From Mageeibacillus sp. UBA1212 (GTDB lineage Bacteria > Bacillota > Clostridia > UBA1212), in the NCBI GenBank assembly GCA_002309655.1, contig DBXM01000020.1, positions 435 to 37,493 on the forward strand: a DNA stretch of 37,059 nucleotides, read 5' to 3'. Both the position numbers and the translations under genes were made by a program. Below are positions 16,475 through 23,433 of this stretch, in pieces. Within the stretch, counting starts at the first letter, position 1, and each line of letters opens with the position of its first letter. Under the pieces are notes generated by a model. It was not told the DNA's origin. It searched no databases and was given only the letters and a program-made list of their open reading frames with translations.

Positions 16475-17410
16475 ATGTCAGACTTTAAGGACCTGAGAAT
16501 TGTCGACAACTTCTACCAGACTTCGCTGTTCTTCCCGATGCCGGCGGTGCTGGTGAGCACGCTGGCGGACGACGGTGAGACCAACTGCGGTTCTTATTCG
16601 CTGATCCAGCCGTACTACGTGGCGGGCAAGAACTACTACGCGATGCTGCTGTCGTGCAGGAACTCGTCGAACACGGCGCAGAATATAATCAAACGCAAGA
16701 AGTGCGCGATCAACTTCATTCCCGACGACCGGAAGTACTTCAAGGAGGCCGTGAGGCTGGGTTGGCCGGGCGACACGACGGCGGAGAAAATGAAGGACTT
16801 TTCGATGACGCTGGTGGACGGTCTGCGGGCCGAGAACGACCCCGAGGGCAAGTACCCGAAGATTGTGAACGAGGCGTTTCAGGTCGTTGAGTGCACTTGG
16901 GTAGACACGCTGGACGGCGCCGAGAACGACCTCCCGATCGCGGAGGGCGAGGACCACTACACGCTGGAAAAGTACCATGACTTCAACGGCATCACCAGTC
17001 CGTACGGCGCGCATTTTATCCTAAAAGTAGACAAGATTTTGATGAAGCCGAAGTACTGGAACGCCATCGTGAACGGCGTTCGCGCCAAGGACTTCCCGCC
17101 TTGCCCGGTGGACTACGGCTACAGGGATTCGAAGAATTTCTGGTACCACAAAAAGCGCAGGCTCATCGCGGAGCTGCTGCCGGTCAGGAAGACGACCCTC
17201 GCCTCGGTGAGGTATGCCGCCGACAGAATCGACCCGGACGTTCACTTTACGGACGACGCCCTGGAGATGATCGTGAACGTGCCGCGCATATTCCTGCCCA
17301 CGGTGCTCAGGGGCTGCGTGTCCTGGGCCAAGGACAACAACGTGACCGAGATCACCTCTGCGGAGATGAAAATCATCAACGACAAGCGCAGCAAAGAGAA
17401 GAATAAATAA
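16475..17410 (+). CDS. Flavin reductase-like flavoprotein with PCP_red-like C-terminal domain
   Basis: 311 residues; ATG 6 bases after GGGAGG. Residues about 15-200 match the flavin reductase-like (DIM6/NTAB, split-barrel FMN-binding) family: PMPAVLVSTLADDGETNCG and later LLSCRNSSNTAQNI and INFIPDD. Residues about 250-305 (DDALEMIVNVPRIFLP, CVSWAKDNNVTEITSAEM) resemble the small PCP_red helical domain first named from protochlorophyllide reductase subunit B and often found on redox proteins in anaerobes. It probably binds FMN and transfers electrons in the cytoplasm; substrate and partner are unknown. It has its own promoter. The flavo-diiron protein two genes downstream also contains a flavin reductase-like domain, but no direct link is shown. 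Acidic/basic composition and codon use match the host. Confidence 0.75.
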   Translation: MSDFKDLRIVDNFYQTSLFFPMPAVLVSTLADDGETNCGSYSLIQPYYVAGKNYYAMLLSCRNSSNTAQNIIKRKKCAINFIPDDRKYFKEAVRLGWPGDTTAEKMKDFSMTLVDGLRAENDPEGKYPKIVNEAFQVVECTWVDTLDGAENDLPIAEGEDHYTLEKYHDFNGITSPYGAHFILKVDKILMKPKYWNAIVNGVRAKDFPPCPVDYGYRDSKNFWYHKKRRLIAELLPVRKTTLASVRYAADRIDPDVHFTDDALEMIVNVPRIFLPTVLRGCVSWAKDNNVTEITSAEMKIINDKRSKEKNK

Positions 17411-17420
17411 CAGGCGCATT

Positions 17421-17511
17421 AAATGGCGGCGGCCGGCGTATTCCCGCGGGGCAGTTTATCCGAAAACGGGCTGCCTCTGACAAAGAAAAAGGGGGCGCGG
17501 GGCCGCCGTTT
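17421..17511 (+). other. Long nested stem-loop before the surface hydrolase gene
   Basis: AAATGGCGGC (17421-17430) can pair along 10 positions with GCCGCCGTTT (17502-17511), enclosing GGGCAG/CTGCCT (17449-17454, 17471-17476). It begins 10 bases after the upstream stop and ends 26 bases before the next ATG. It may be a read-through terminator without a U-run or a leader structure; no clear promoter is seen for the next gene. Confidence 0.35.
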
Positions 17512-17537
17512 GGACATTATTTACGAGGAGTCCTGTA

Positions 17538-20528
17538 ATGAGGTCGACGAAAAAGACAATTAAAATGAGTTTTAAGGCAGTTACAGCCGCTCTACTTACG
17601 GCGGCGGTGCTGCTGGCTGCCTTTCCGCTGACGGTGCTTTTTGGCTCGGTCGGCGCGAAGGCTGCGGCGCTGTCCATGGTGCGCGAGGCGCTCGAGCTCT
17701 ACGTGGGCGAGGAGGACAAACTCGAGCTGAAGGGCGAAGGCTCCGCTAACGCCACGTGGAAATCCTCAGACGAGTCAGTGGTGACAGTTGACAAGGACGG
17801 CGCCGTGAAGGGCCTGAAGGTCGGAACGGCGGAGATCACCGCCATGTCGGGGGCCGCGGAGGCCGTCTGCAAGGTCTACGTGGTCGAGAAGGAGTACAGC
17901 TTCGACGACGACATCATGATCTCGATTTTCTGGCCGCCCACGAGTGACTATATAAACGACGAACAGTACAAATACATGGCGGACGCGGGCATCACCTGGG
18001 TCATGGGCGCCGGCGACAACATTGGCAGCAAAAAAGACCAGAAAAAGATGCTGGAGCTGTGCTACAAGTACGGTATCCACATGACCGTCGGCGATTCACG
18101 ACTGGGCGGCAACCTGACGTCAATGAGCGCCTCCTCTATAAAGAAGGTGCTGGACGAGTACCGGAACCTTCCCGCCGCCAACGGCTACTACATGCTGGAC
18201 GAACCCTACAACCCGAACGGGTTCATTCTCGCTTACAAGGCGCTCAAGGACCTGGACCCGAACTCCTACATGCACCTGAACTTCCTGCCGTACAACGCCT
18301 ACAGTTCCGCGGAGGTCTACGAGGCGCAGATGGCGGACTGGGTGAGGCTCTGCGAACAGGCAGGCTACGTGCAGGACTACCTTATGTACGACAAGTATCC
18401 GTTCGGGCTGTCGGCGGGAAGCATGGACAGAACGGGCTTCCTGATCAACCTGGACTCGGTGCGCAGGGTGGGCCTCGAGAACGGCGTGAAGACCGGCACC
18501 TACATACAGTCCGTGTGCCAGGAAGTGGCTTTCCGCTCCCCCAACGAGGCTGAGACGCGGTACGAGGTCAACATGGCGCTGGCCTTCGGCGTGAAGCAGC
18601 TGTCGTATTTCACGTGGTTCACGCCCTACAACCGCAGCGAGCCCTTTATCGACGGCATCATTCACTGGGACGGCACGCCGAACCCGAAATACGAGTTCAT
18701 CTGCAGAATCAACGCGGAGGTCCACAACCTGGGGCCCACGCTGGCGAAGTGCGACAGCCTCGAGGTGTACATGGGCAAGAACCGTTACGACGCAATAGAG
18801 CTGATTCCCGACGACTTTTTCGTCAAGCTGGCAGAGAAGCGGGACGTGACCGTGGCCTACCTCAGGAACCGCGAGAACGGCCGCAACTACCTGATGGTGG
18901 TGAACAACAACTTCTCGAAGGCGACGAAGTTCACGCTGGATTTCGAGGATGCGATCAAGTCGCTGGAGTACGTTTCGGAGCAGGACGGGAAGATCTACAA
19001 GCAGGAAATGGACGGCTACGGCCGTGTGAGCATGGAGTTGGCGGCGGGTGCCGCGAGGCTTTTCGTGCTGCCCGAGGGGTACGATTTCAGCGCGCGCAGG
19101 CAGTGGGTGCCGGCGGCGAACGAGAATCTGGCGCTTCACGCAAGGGTGCTCTGCAACTCTTCTCAGGGTTCGGCCGGCTGGTACATGACCGCGCTCAACG
19201 ACGGCAGGCGCTTCTCGGCGGACGGCATGAACGGCTGGTCTCCCTACGCGGGGCTGGAAAGCGCGATGGCGGAGCTGGACTTCGGGCAGGAAGTGGAGTT
19301 CAACAGGGTGGACATCTACCCGGCGGGAAGTATTTACGAGTACGGCCTGAAGATGCCGGGCGGGTTCGTTCTGGAGGCCTCGGAGGACGGCGAGAACTGG
19401 TACAAGCTGGCCGAGGCAGAGAATTTCAAGGTCGAGAAGAATACCGCGCCGTCAATCAAATTCGACACGGTGAAGGCCAGGTATTTAAGGATTATCGCGT
19501 CGGATTTCACGGGCGGAGAGATGGAGATATGCGAGGTCGAGGTCTACAAGGACGACGGCGGCATTCCCGAAACGGAGATAATAACGGCCGTGAAAACGCA
19601 GCCGCGAGGCGAAAACGTGGTCAAATACACCGCCGGGAAGAGCGTTTCCAAGGGCAAGAGCGTGATTGTCTCAACTTATCCCGCTGGCCAGGACTACAAG
19701 AGCTGGGGCTGGTGGCCGGACTATTTGACCGACGGCGACCTCAAGAGGGGCTGGACATCCAACGTTAAGATCCACATGGACGACGAGAATTCCACCGAGT
19801 TCGCGATTGTCGACCTGGGGGACTACTTCAATATCGACAAGATCGAGGTGTCGCCCAACGGCTGCTGGCCGAAGGACTTCGAGATTCTGCTTTCCGACGA
19901 CATGCAGAACTGGGAGACGCTGGCGTCCGAGACGAATTCCTCCGCGCCTAAGAAGACCTACGACGTGGAAGTTGGCGGCGCGAAGCACGGCAGGTACGTC
20001 ATGCTCAAGGCCACGAAGTTGAGGAGAACCGACGCGGACGGGTACATGCTGCAGCTCGGCGAGATCAACGTCACCGGCACGCCCTGGAAGAACGCGGAAG
20101 AGGCGGAGCAGTTTATAAAAGAGTACACTGACGCAGGCGGGAACGCGGAATCCGCAACCGTGAAGGAGGTGCGGTCCATTCTCGCGGACGCCAGCGCCAC
20201 CCAGTCGCAACTGGACGCCGCGATGCTGAAGATGCTGGCGGAGGTCGGGAAGACGCTGCCTCAGGCGGGCGACAACGTCGAGCGGGCGGTCTATAAATTC
20301 ACGGTCGTGGAGGACCCGATGGGCACGAAGCAGACGGAAGACACTCCGGTGCCCACGATGGTTCCCGACGGCGGAGACGATGAAAAGGATGCGGAGAAGA
20401 CCGGCACCGGCAAGATTCTGCTGATTGCCGGAATCGCGCTGGCTGTTGTTCTGGTCGCGGCTGCGGTGGTCGCGGCGGTGGTCGTTTCGCGCAAAAAGAA
20501 AAAAGACGCGACTTTAACTAATGATTGA
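17538..20528 (+). CDS. Cell-surface glycoside-hydrolase-like protein with two discoidin (F5/8C) domains
   Basis: 996 residues; GAGGAG precedes the ATG. Residues 1-43 are a signal peptide with a long basic start. About 45-118 is a BIG2-like bacterial Ig domain (WKSSDESVVTVDKDG, GLKVGTAEITA). About 122-440 is a probable TIM barrel beginning DDIMISIFWPPTSDY, with GYYMLDEPYN at about 216-225 offering a candidate acid/base Glu, then YDKYPFG and YFTWFTP. A beta domain (about 440-530) follows. About 540-690 and 700-860 are two F5/8 type C carbohydrate-binding-like domains (FVLEASEDGENWYKL; FEILLSDDMQNWETL). A helical FIVAR-like stretch lies at about 863-925, then an acidic Pro linker, a membrane helix (about 957-985) and RKKKK. 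I infer a glycan-degrading enzyme held on the outer face of the membrane. The exact hydrolase family is not clear. Confidence 0.8.
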   Translation: MRSTKKTIKMSFKAVTAALLTAAVLLAAFPLTVLFGSVGAKAAALSMVREALELYVGEEDKLELKGEGSANATWKSSDESVVTVDKDGAVKGLKVGTAEITAMSGAAEAVCKVYVVEKEYSFDDDIMISIFWPPTSDYINDEQYKYMADAGITWVMGAGDNIGSKKDQKKMLELCYKYGIHMTVGDSRLGGNLTSMSASSIKKVLDEYRNLPAANGYYMLDEPYNPNGFILAYKALKDLDPNSYMHLNFLPYNAYSSAEVYEAQMADWVRLCEQAGYVQDYLMYDKYPFGLSAGSMDRTGFLINLDSVRRVGLENGVKTGTYIQSVCQEVAFRSPNEAETRYEVNMALAFGVKQLSYFTWFTPYNRSEPFIDGIIHWDGTPNPKYEFICRINAEVHNLGPTLAKCDSLEVYMGKNRYDAIELIPDDFFVKLAEKRDVTVAYLRNRENGRNYLMVVNNNFSKATKFTLDFEDAIKSLEYVSEQDGKIYKQEMDGYGRVSMELAAGAARLFVLPEGYDFSARRQWVPAANENLALHARVLCNSSQGSAGWYMTALNDGRRFSADGMNGWSPYAGLESAMAELDFGQEVEFNRVDIYPAGSIYEYGLKMPGGFVLEASEDGENWYKLAEAENFKVEKNTAPSIKFDTVKARYLRIIASDFTGGEMEICEVEVYKDDGGIPETEIITAVKTQPRGENVVKYTAGKSVSKGKSVIVSTYPAGQDYKSWGWWPDYLTDGDLKRGWTSNVKIHMDDENSTEFAIVDLGDYFNIDKIEVSPNGCWPKDFEILLSDDMQNWETLASETNSSAPKKTYDVEVGGAKHGRYVMLKATKLRRTDADGYMLQLGEINVTGTPWKNAEEAEQFIKEYTDAGGNAESATVKEVRSILADASATQSQLDAAMLKMLAEVGKTLPQAGDNVERAVYKFTVVEDPMGTKQTEDTPVPTMVPDGGDDEKDAEKTGTGKILLIAGIALAVVLVAAAVVAAVVVSRKKKKDATLTND

Positions 20529-20571
20529 TTTTACCTAAAAATAGAACGAATTTGAATTGACCGGAGGTTTT

Positions 20572-22389
20572 ATGAGAATTACAGACGATGTATTTTACGT
20601 AGGCGTTAACGATTACGACATCGACCTTTTCGAGGGTCACTACATTGTGCCTGAGGGCATGGCGTACAACTCGTATCTCATTCGCGACGAGAAGGTGGCG
20701 GTGATGGACTCGGTGGACGCCGCGTTCACGCACGAGTGGCTTGACAATATTTCCGAGGCGCTCGGTGGAAGAAAGCCGGACTATCTTGTGGTTCAGCATA
20801 TGGAGCCCGACCACTCGGCGAATATTGTGAACTTCATGCAGGCGTACCCGGAGGCGACTGTCGTGTCGTCCGTGAAGGCGTTTCAGATGATGAAGAACTT
20901 TTTCGGGAAGGAGTTTGAGGACCGCCGGATCGTGGTCGGGGAGGGGTCAAAGCTTGAGCTGGGCCGCCACACGCTGACGTTCGTGACGGCGCCGATGGTT
21001 CACTGGCCCGAGGTAATCGTGACCTACGACGACGCGGACGGAATTCTTTTCAGCGCGGACGGTTTCGGCAAGTTCGGGGCGCTCAAGAAGGACGTCACCG
21101 ACACCGACGAGGAGGGCGAAGGCTGGGACTGCGAGGCCCGCAGGTACTACTTCGGGATTGTCGGGAAATACGGCGTGCAAGTGCAGGCGCTTCTCAGAAA
21201 GGCCGAGGCCCTCGACATCAGGATGATCTGCCCGCTTCACGGCCCGGTTCTCAACAAGAACGTCGGCTACTACGTCAACAAGTACAATATCTGGTCGTCC
21301 TACGGCGTCGAATCCGACGGCATCGTCATCGCGTATACGTCCGTTTACGGCCACACGAAGGATGCGGTGAACCTTCTCGCCGACAAGTTGCGCGCGAAGG
21401 GCTGCCCGAAGGTGGCGGTTCACGACCTGGCGAGGAGCGACATGGCCGAGGCGGTGGAGGACGCTTTCCGCTACGGGAAGATCGTTCTCGCGACGACCAC
21501 CTACAACGCCGGCATATTCCCGTACATGCGCGAATTCATCAACTCGCTGACCGAGAGAAATTTCTGCAACCGGACAGTCGCGTTCATCGAGAACGGCTCC
21601 TGGGCGCCCAACGCCGCCAAGACGATGAAGACCATGCTCGAGGGCTGCAAGAATCTGATTTTTGCCGAAAACTCGGTAAAAATTATGTCTGCCGCCGACG
21701 ACGCCGCGAAGCAGAAAATCGAGGCGCTGGCCGACGAACTCTGCGGCGAGTACCTGGCGAGAATGGACGCCACGGCCAACAAGAACGACCTTCGCGCGCT
21801 CTTCAAGATCGGTTACGGCCTCTACGTGATCACCTCCCGCGACGGCGACAAGGACAACGGCTTTATCTGCAACACCGTGTCGCAGGTCACCAGCACTCCC
21901 AACCGCGTGGCGGTCTGCGTCAACAAGCAGAATTACTCCCACCACCTGATCAAAAAGACCGGCGTCATGAACGTGAACTGCCTCTCGGTCGACGCCCCCT
22001 TCGAGGTGTTCAAGTCCTTTGGTTTCAGGAGCGGCAGAACCTGCGACAAGTTCGAGGGCATGAACGAGCCGCGGTCGGACAACGGCCTGATCTTCCTGTC
22101 GAAGTACATCAACGCGTTTATGTCGCTGAAGGTCGAGCAGTACGTCGACCTGGGCACGCACGGAATGTTCATCTGCGAGGTGACCGAGGCGCGGGTGATT
22201 TCGGACAGGGAGACGATGACCTACACGTACTACCAGGCGAACGTGAAGCCGAAGCCGGAGCCCAAGGGCAGGAAGGGGTTCGTCTGCAAGATATGCGGGT
22301 ACGTTTATGAAGGGGACGAGCTGCCGGAGGACTTTATCTGCCCGTTGTGCAAGCATCCTGCCTCCGATTTTGAACCGTTGGAGCGTTAG
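20572..22389 (+). CDS. Flavo-diiron protein with flavin reductase and rubredoxin domains
   Basis: 605 residues; ATG at 20572 lies 4 bases after CGGAGG (an in-frame TTG at 20557 is upstream of the site). Residues 1-245 are the metallo-beta-lactamase-like diiron domain with ligands H-E-D-H in QHMEPDHSAN, then VHWPE, SADGFGKFG and LHGPV, all present. About 250-395 is the flavodoxin-like FMN domain (YTSVYGHTKDAV). About 410-560 is a flavin reductase-like domain. About 565-605 is rubredoxin (CKICGYVY and CPLCKHPASDFEP). The family reduces O2 to water or NO to N2O in the cytoplasm of anaerobes. Here electron entry (flavin reductase, rubredoxin) and catalysis share one chain, so it may take electrons from NAD(P)H with few partners. 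No promoter was recognised. Confidence 0.92.
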   Translation: MRITDDVFYVGVNDYDIDLFEGHYIVPEGMAYNSYLIRDEKVAVMDSVDAAFTHEWLDNISEALGGRKPDYLVVQHMEPDHSANIVNFMQAYPEATVVSSVKAFQMMKNFFGKEFEDRRIVVGEGSKLELGRHTLTFVTAPMVHWPEVIVTYDDADGILFSADGFGKFGALKKDVTDTDEEGEGWDCEARRYYFGIVGKYGVQVQALLRKAEALDIRMICPLHGPVLNKNVGYYVNKYNIWSSYGVESDGIVIAYTSVYGHTKDAVNLLADKLRAKGCPKVAVHDLARSDMAEAVEDAFRYGKIVLATTTYNAGIFPYMREFINSLTERNFCNRTVAFIENGSWAPNAAKTMKTMLEGCKNLIFAENSVKIMSAADDAAKQKIEALADELCGEYLARMDATANKNDLRALFKIGYGLYVITSRDGDKDNGFICNTVSQVTSTPNRVAVCVNKQNYSHHLIKKTGVMNVNCLSVDAPFEVFKSFGFRSGRTCDKFEGMNEPRSDNGLIFLSKYINAFMSLKVEQYVDLGTHGMFICEVTEARVISDRETMTYTYYQANVKPKPEPKGRKGFVCKICGYVYEGDELPEDFICPLCKHPASDFEPLER

Positions 22390-22544
22390 GATTTCGGTTC
22401 TTTACGCAGTTCGCCGTACTCAATTAAGAATAAGGTGTCTTGCGACGATTGCTGGCGAACTGCTTTAACGGAGTGAACCTCTCGCAGTATCTTCATACAG
22501 CTTCGGATTCACGCCGTTAAAAATAACTTGAAACCTAACACTCC
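22380..22544 (+). ncRNA. Structured element, copy 1 (strand uncertain)
   Basis: A closing inverted repeat GGAGCGTTAGG / CCTAACACTCC (22380-22390, 22534-22544; one mismatch) surrounds two arms. Arm A: GCAGTTCGCC / GGCGAACTGC (22406-22415, 22454-22463) with an inner stem TGTC-TTGC-GACG (22436-22447). Arm C: TTTAACGG / CCGTTAAA (22464-22471, 22514-22521), a one-pair mismatch, GTGAA / TTCAC, then the internal loop CCTCTC / TTCGGA, then GC-A-GTAT / ATAC-A-GC. The left end overlaps the stop of the flavo-diiron gene. The same fold with different bases is seen in copy 2. No family recognised. Confidence 0.6.
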
Positions 22545-22551
22545 AAAAATT

Positions 22552-22722
22552 ACCTGAGCAATAATTAGCGGCCCTTTACGCAATTCGCTCGTTTTTAAGA
22601 TACGACAAGGTGCCTGCGGCAATTGCTGAGCGAATTGCTTTGCTTGGACGGACCTCTCGAAGTACATTTGTACATCTTCGGATCCGTACAAGCAAAAATA
22701 GCTCGCAACTTATTGCTCAGGT
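22552..22722 (+). ncRNA. Structured element, copy 2 (strand uncertain)
   Basis: A perfect 13-bp closing inverted repeat ACCTGAGCAATAA / TTATTGCTCAGGT (22552-22564, 22710-22722). Arm A: GCAATTCGCTC / GAGCGAATTGC (22580-22590, 22628-22638) with inner stem TGCC-TGC-GGCA (22611-22621). Arm C: TTTGCTTG / CAAGCAAA (22639-22646, 22689-22696), mismatch, ACGGA / TCCGT, the same internal loop CCTCTC / TTCGGA, then GA-A-GTAC / GTAC-A-TC. Each stem has base pairs exchanged for other valid pairs relative to copy 1, while loop motifs AAGGTG, ATTGCT, CCTCTC and TTCGGA are kept. Confidence 0.6.
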
Positions 22723-22742
22723 GAGGAGCAAAATTTATACAT

Positions 22743-22780
22743 ATAAAAACAAAAAGCGCGCAGCCGCCGGCTGCGCGCTT
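22743..22780 (-). terminator. Intrinsic terminator of argR
   Basis: AAAGCGCGCAGCC pairs with GGCTGCGCGCTTT (22753-22780) and, read on the minus strand, is followed by a U-rich tail (TTTTTGTTTTTA). It lies 25 bases after the argR stop. Confidence 0.85.
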
Positions 22781-22804
22781 TCCCACTATTTTTAGGCTAA
22801 AACT

Positions 22805-23299
22805 TTACACGATGCTGCGCAGCGCGGACAGGGTGGAGCAAAGCTCTTCGGCGTCCTTCTGCGTGCGCATGATGACGAGAATTGTGTCGTCGCCGGCAAT
22901 CGTGCCGAGCATGCCTTCCCACTGCATCGAGTCCATTGAGGCGCAGACGGCGCCGGCCATGCCGCTGTAGGTCTTGATGACAACCTGGTTGAGAGCGGTG
23001 TCGATCTTCGTGACCGAGGTGCGGAAGAGGATCCGGAACTGGTTGGAAATGACGGTTTCGTCGCGGATCTTGCTCTCCTCGAATCGGTGGCCGCCGCCGG
23101 GAAGGGCGACGCGGGTGAGCTTCAGGTCGCGAATGTCGCGTGAGACGGTGCCCTGGGTGACGTCGTAGCCTTCCTCGTTGAGCCGCTTGAGAAGTTCCTG
23201 CTGGCTGCCGATCTGCTCCTCCATGATAATGCGCTTAATCGCCTCAAATCTGACCGAGCGGATGTTCTTTTCGTTTCCCGCGTATGCTTTTTTAGCCAT
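22805..23299 (-). CDS. argR: Arginine repressor ArgR
   Basis: 164 residues; ATG at 23299 with AAAGGAG 9 bases upstream. The N-terminal winged helix-turn-helix (about 15-80: GSQQELLKRLNEEGYDVTQG and TVSRDIRDLKL) binds ARG boxes. The C-terminal domain (about 95-160) contains GTIAGDDTILVI, the arginine-binding and trimer/hexamer contact motif. It senses arginine and controls arginine synthesis and breakdown genes. The protein has a short basic N-terminal extension. It has its own promoter and terminator and lies downstream of the ABC transporter/M20 operon on the same strand, so it might also receive read-through. No arginine biosynthesis gene is in the window. Confidence 0.93.
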   Translation of the reverse strand: MAKKAYAGNEKNIRSVRFEAIKRIIMEEQIGSQQELLKRLNEEGYDVTQGTVSRDIRDLKLTRVALPGGGHRFEESKIRDETVISNQFRILFRTSVTKIDTALNQVVIKTYSGMAGAVCASMDSMQWEGMLGTIAGDDTILVIMRTQKDAEELCSTLSALRSIV

Positions 23300-23357
23300 T
23301 TAAGTGTCTCCTTTAAATTCATTCCGGGCGGGTTCACGAACGCTGCCCGCATTCACG

Positions 23358-23386
23358 ATTGTATCAAATTCGCGCAAAAATCTCAA
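23358..23386 (-). promoter_or_regulatory. argR promoter
   Basis: Minus strand TTGAGA (23386-23381), 17 bases, TACAAT (23363-23358). Just downstream an imperfect palindrome GAATGC-GGGCA-GCGTTC resembles half of an ARG box, so autoregulation is possible but weakly supported. Confidence 0.55.
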
Positions 23387-23399
23387 CGAAATTCGCATT

Positions 23400-23430
23400 A
23401 TTATTTAAAATAACTCATATTTCTGAGAGT
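23400..23430 (-). terminator. Weak terminator of the transporter/M20 operon
   Basis: On the minus strand, just after the M20 gene stop, CTCA-GAAATA-TGAG is followed by TTATTTT, preceded by the palindrome GAGTGATTCACTC. The stem is short. Confidence 0.3.
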
Positions 23431-23433
23431 GAA

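Noticed and set aside
20947..22356. 469-codon antisense frame over the flavo-diiron gene, and similar ones at 7661-9064, 12142-13395, 18120-19139 and 23359-24675
   Set aside because: All are shadows of strongly supported genes on the other strand, with low-complexity composition and no ribosome binding site in context.
22380..22544. Integron attC site (GTTAGG / CCTAAC ends)
   Set aside because: The core sites are in the wrong order (GTTRRRY first, RYYYAAC last), and copy 2 lacks such ends altogether.
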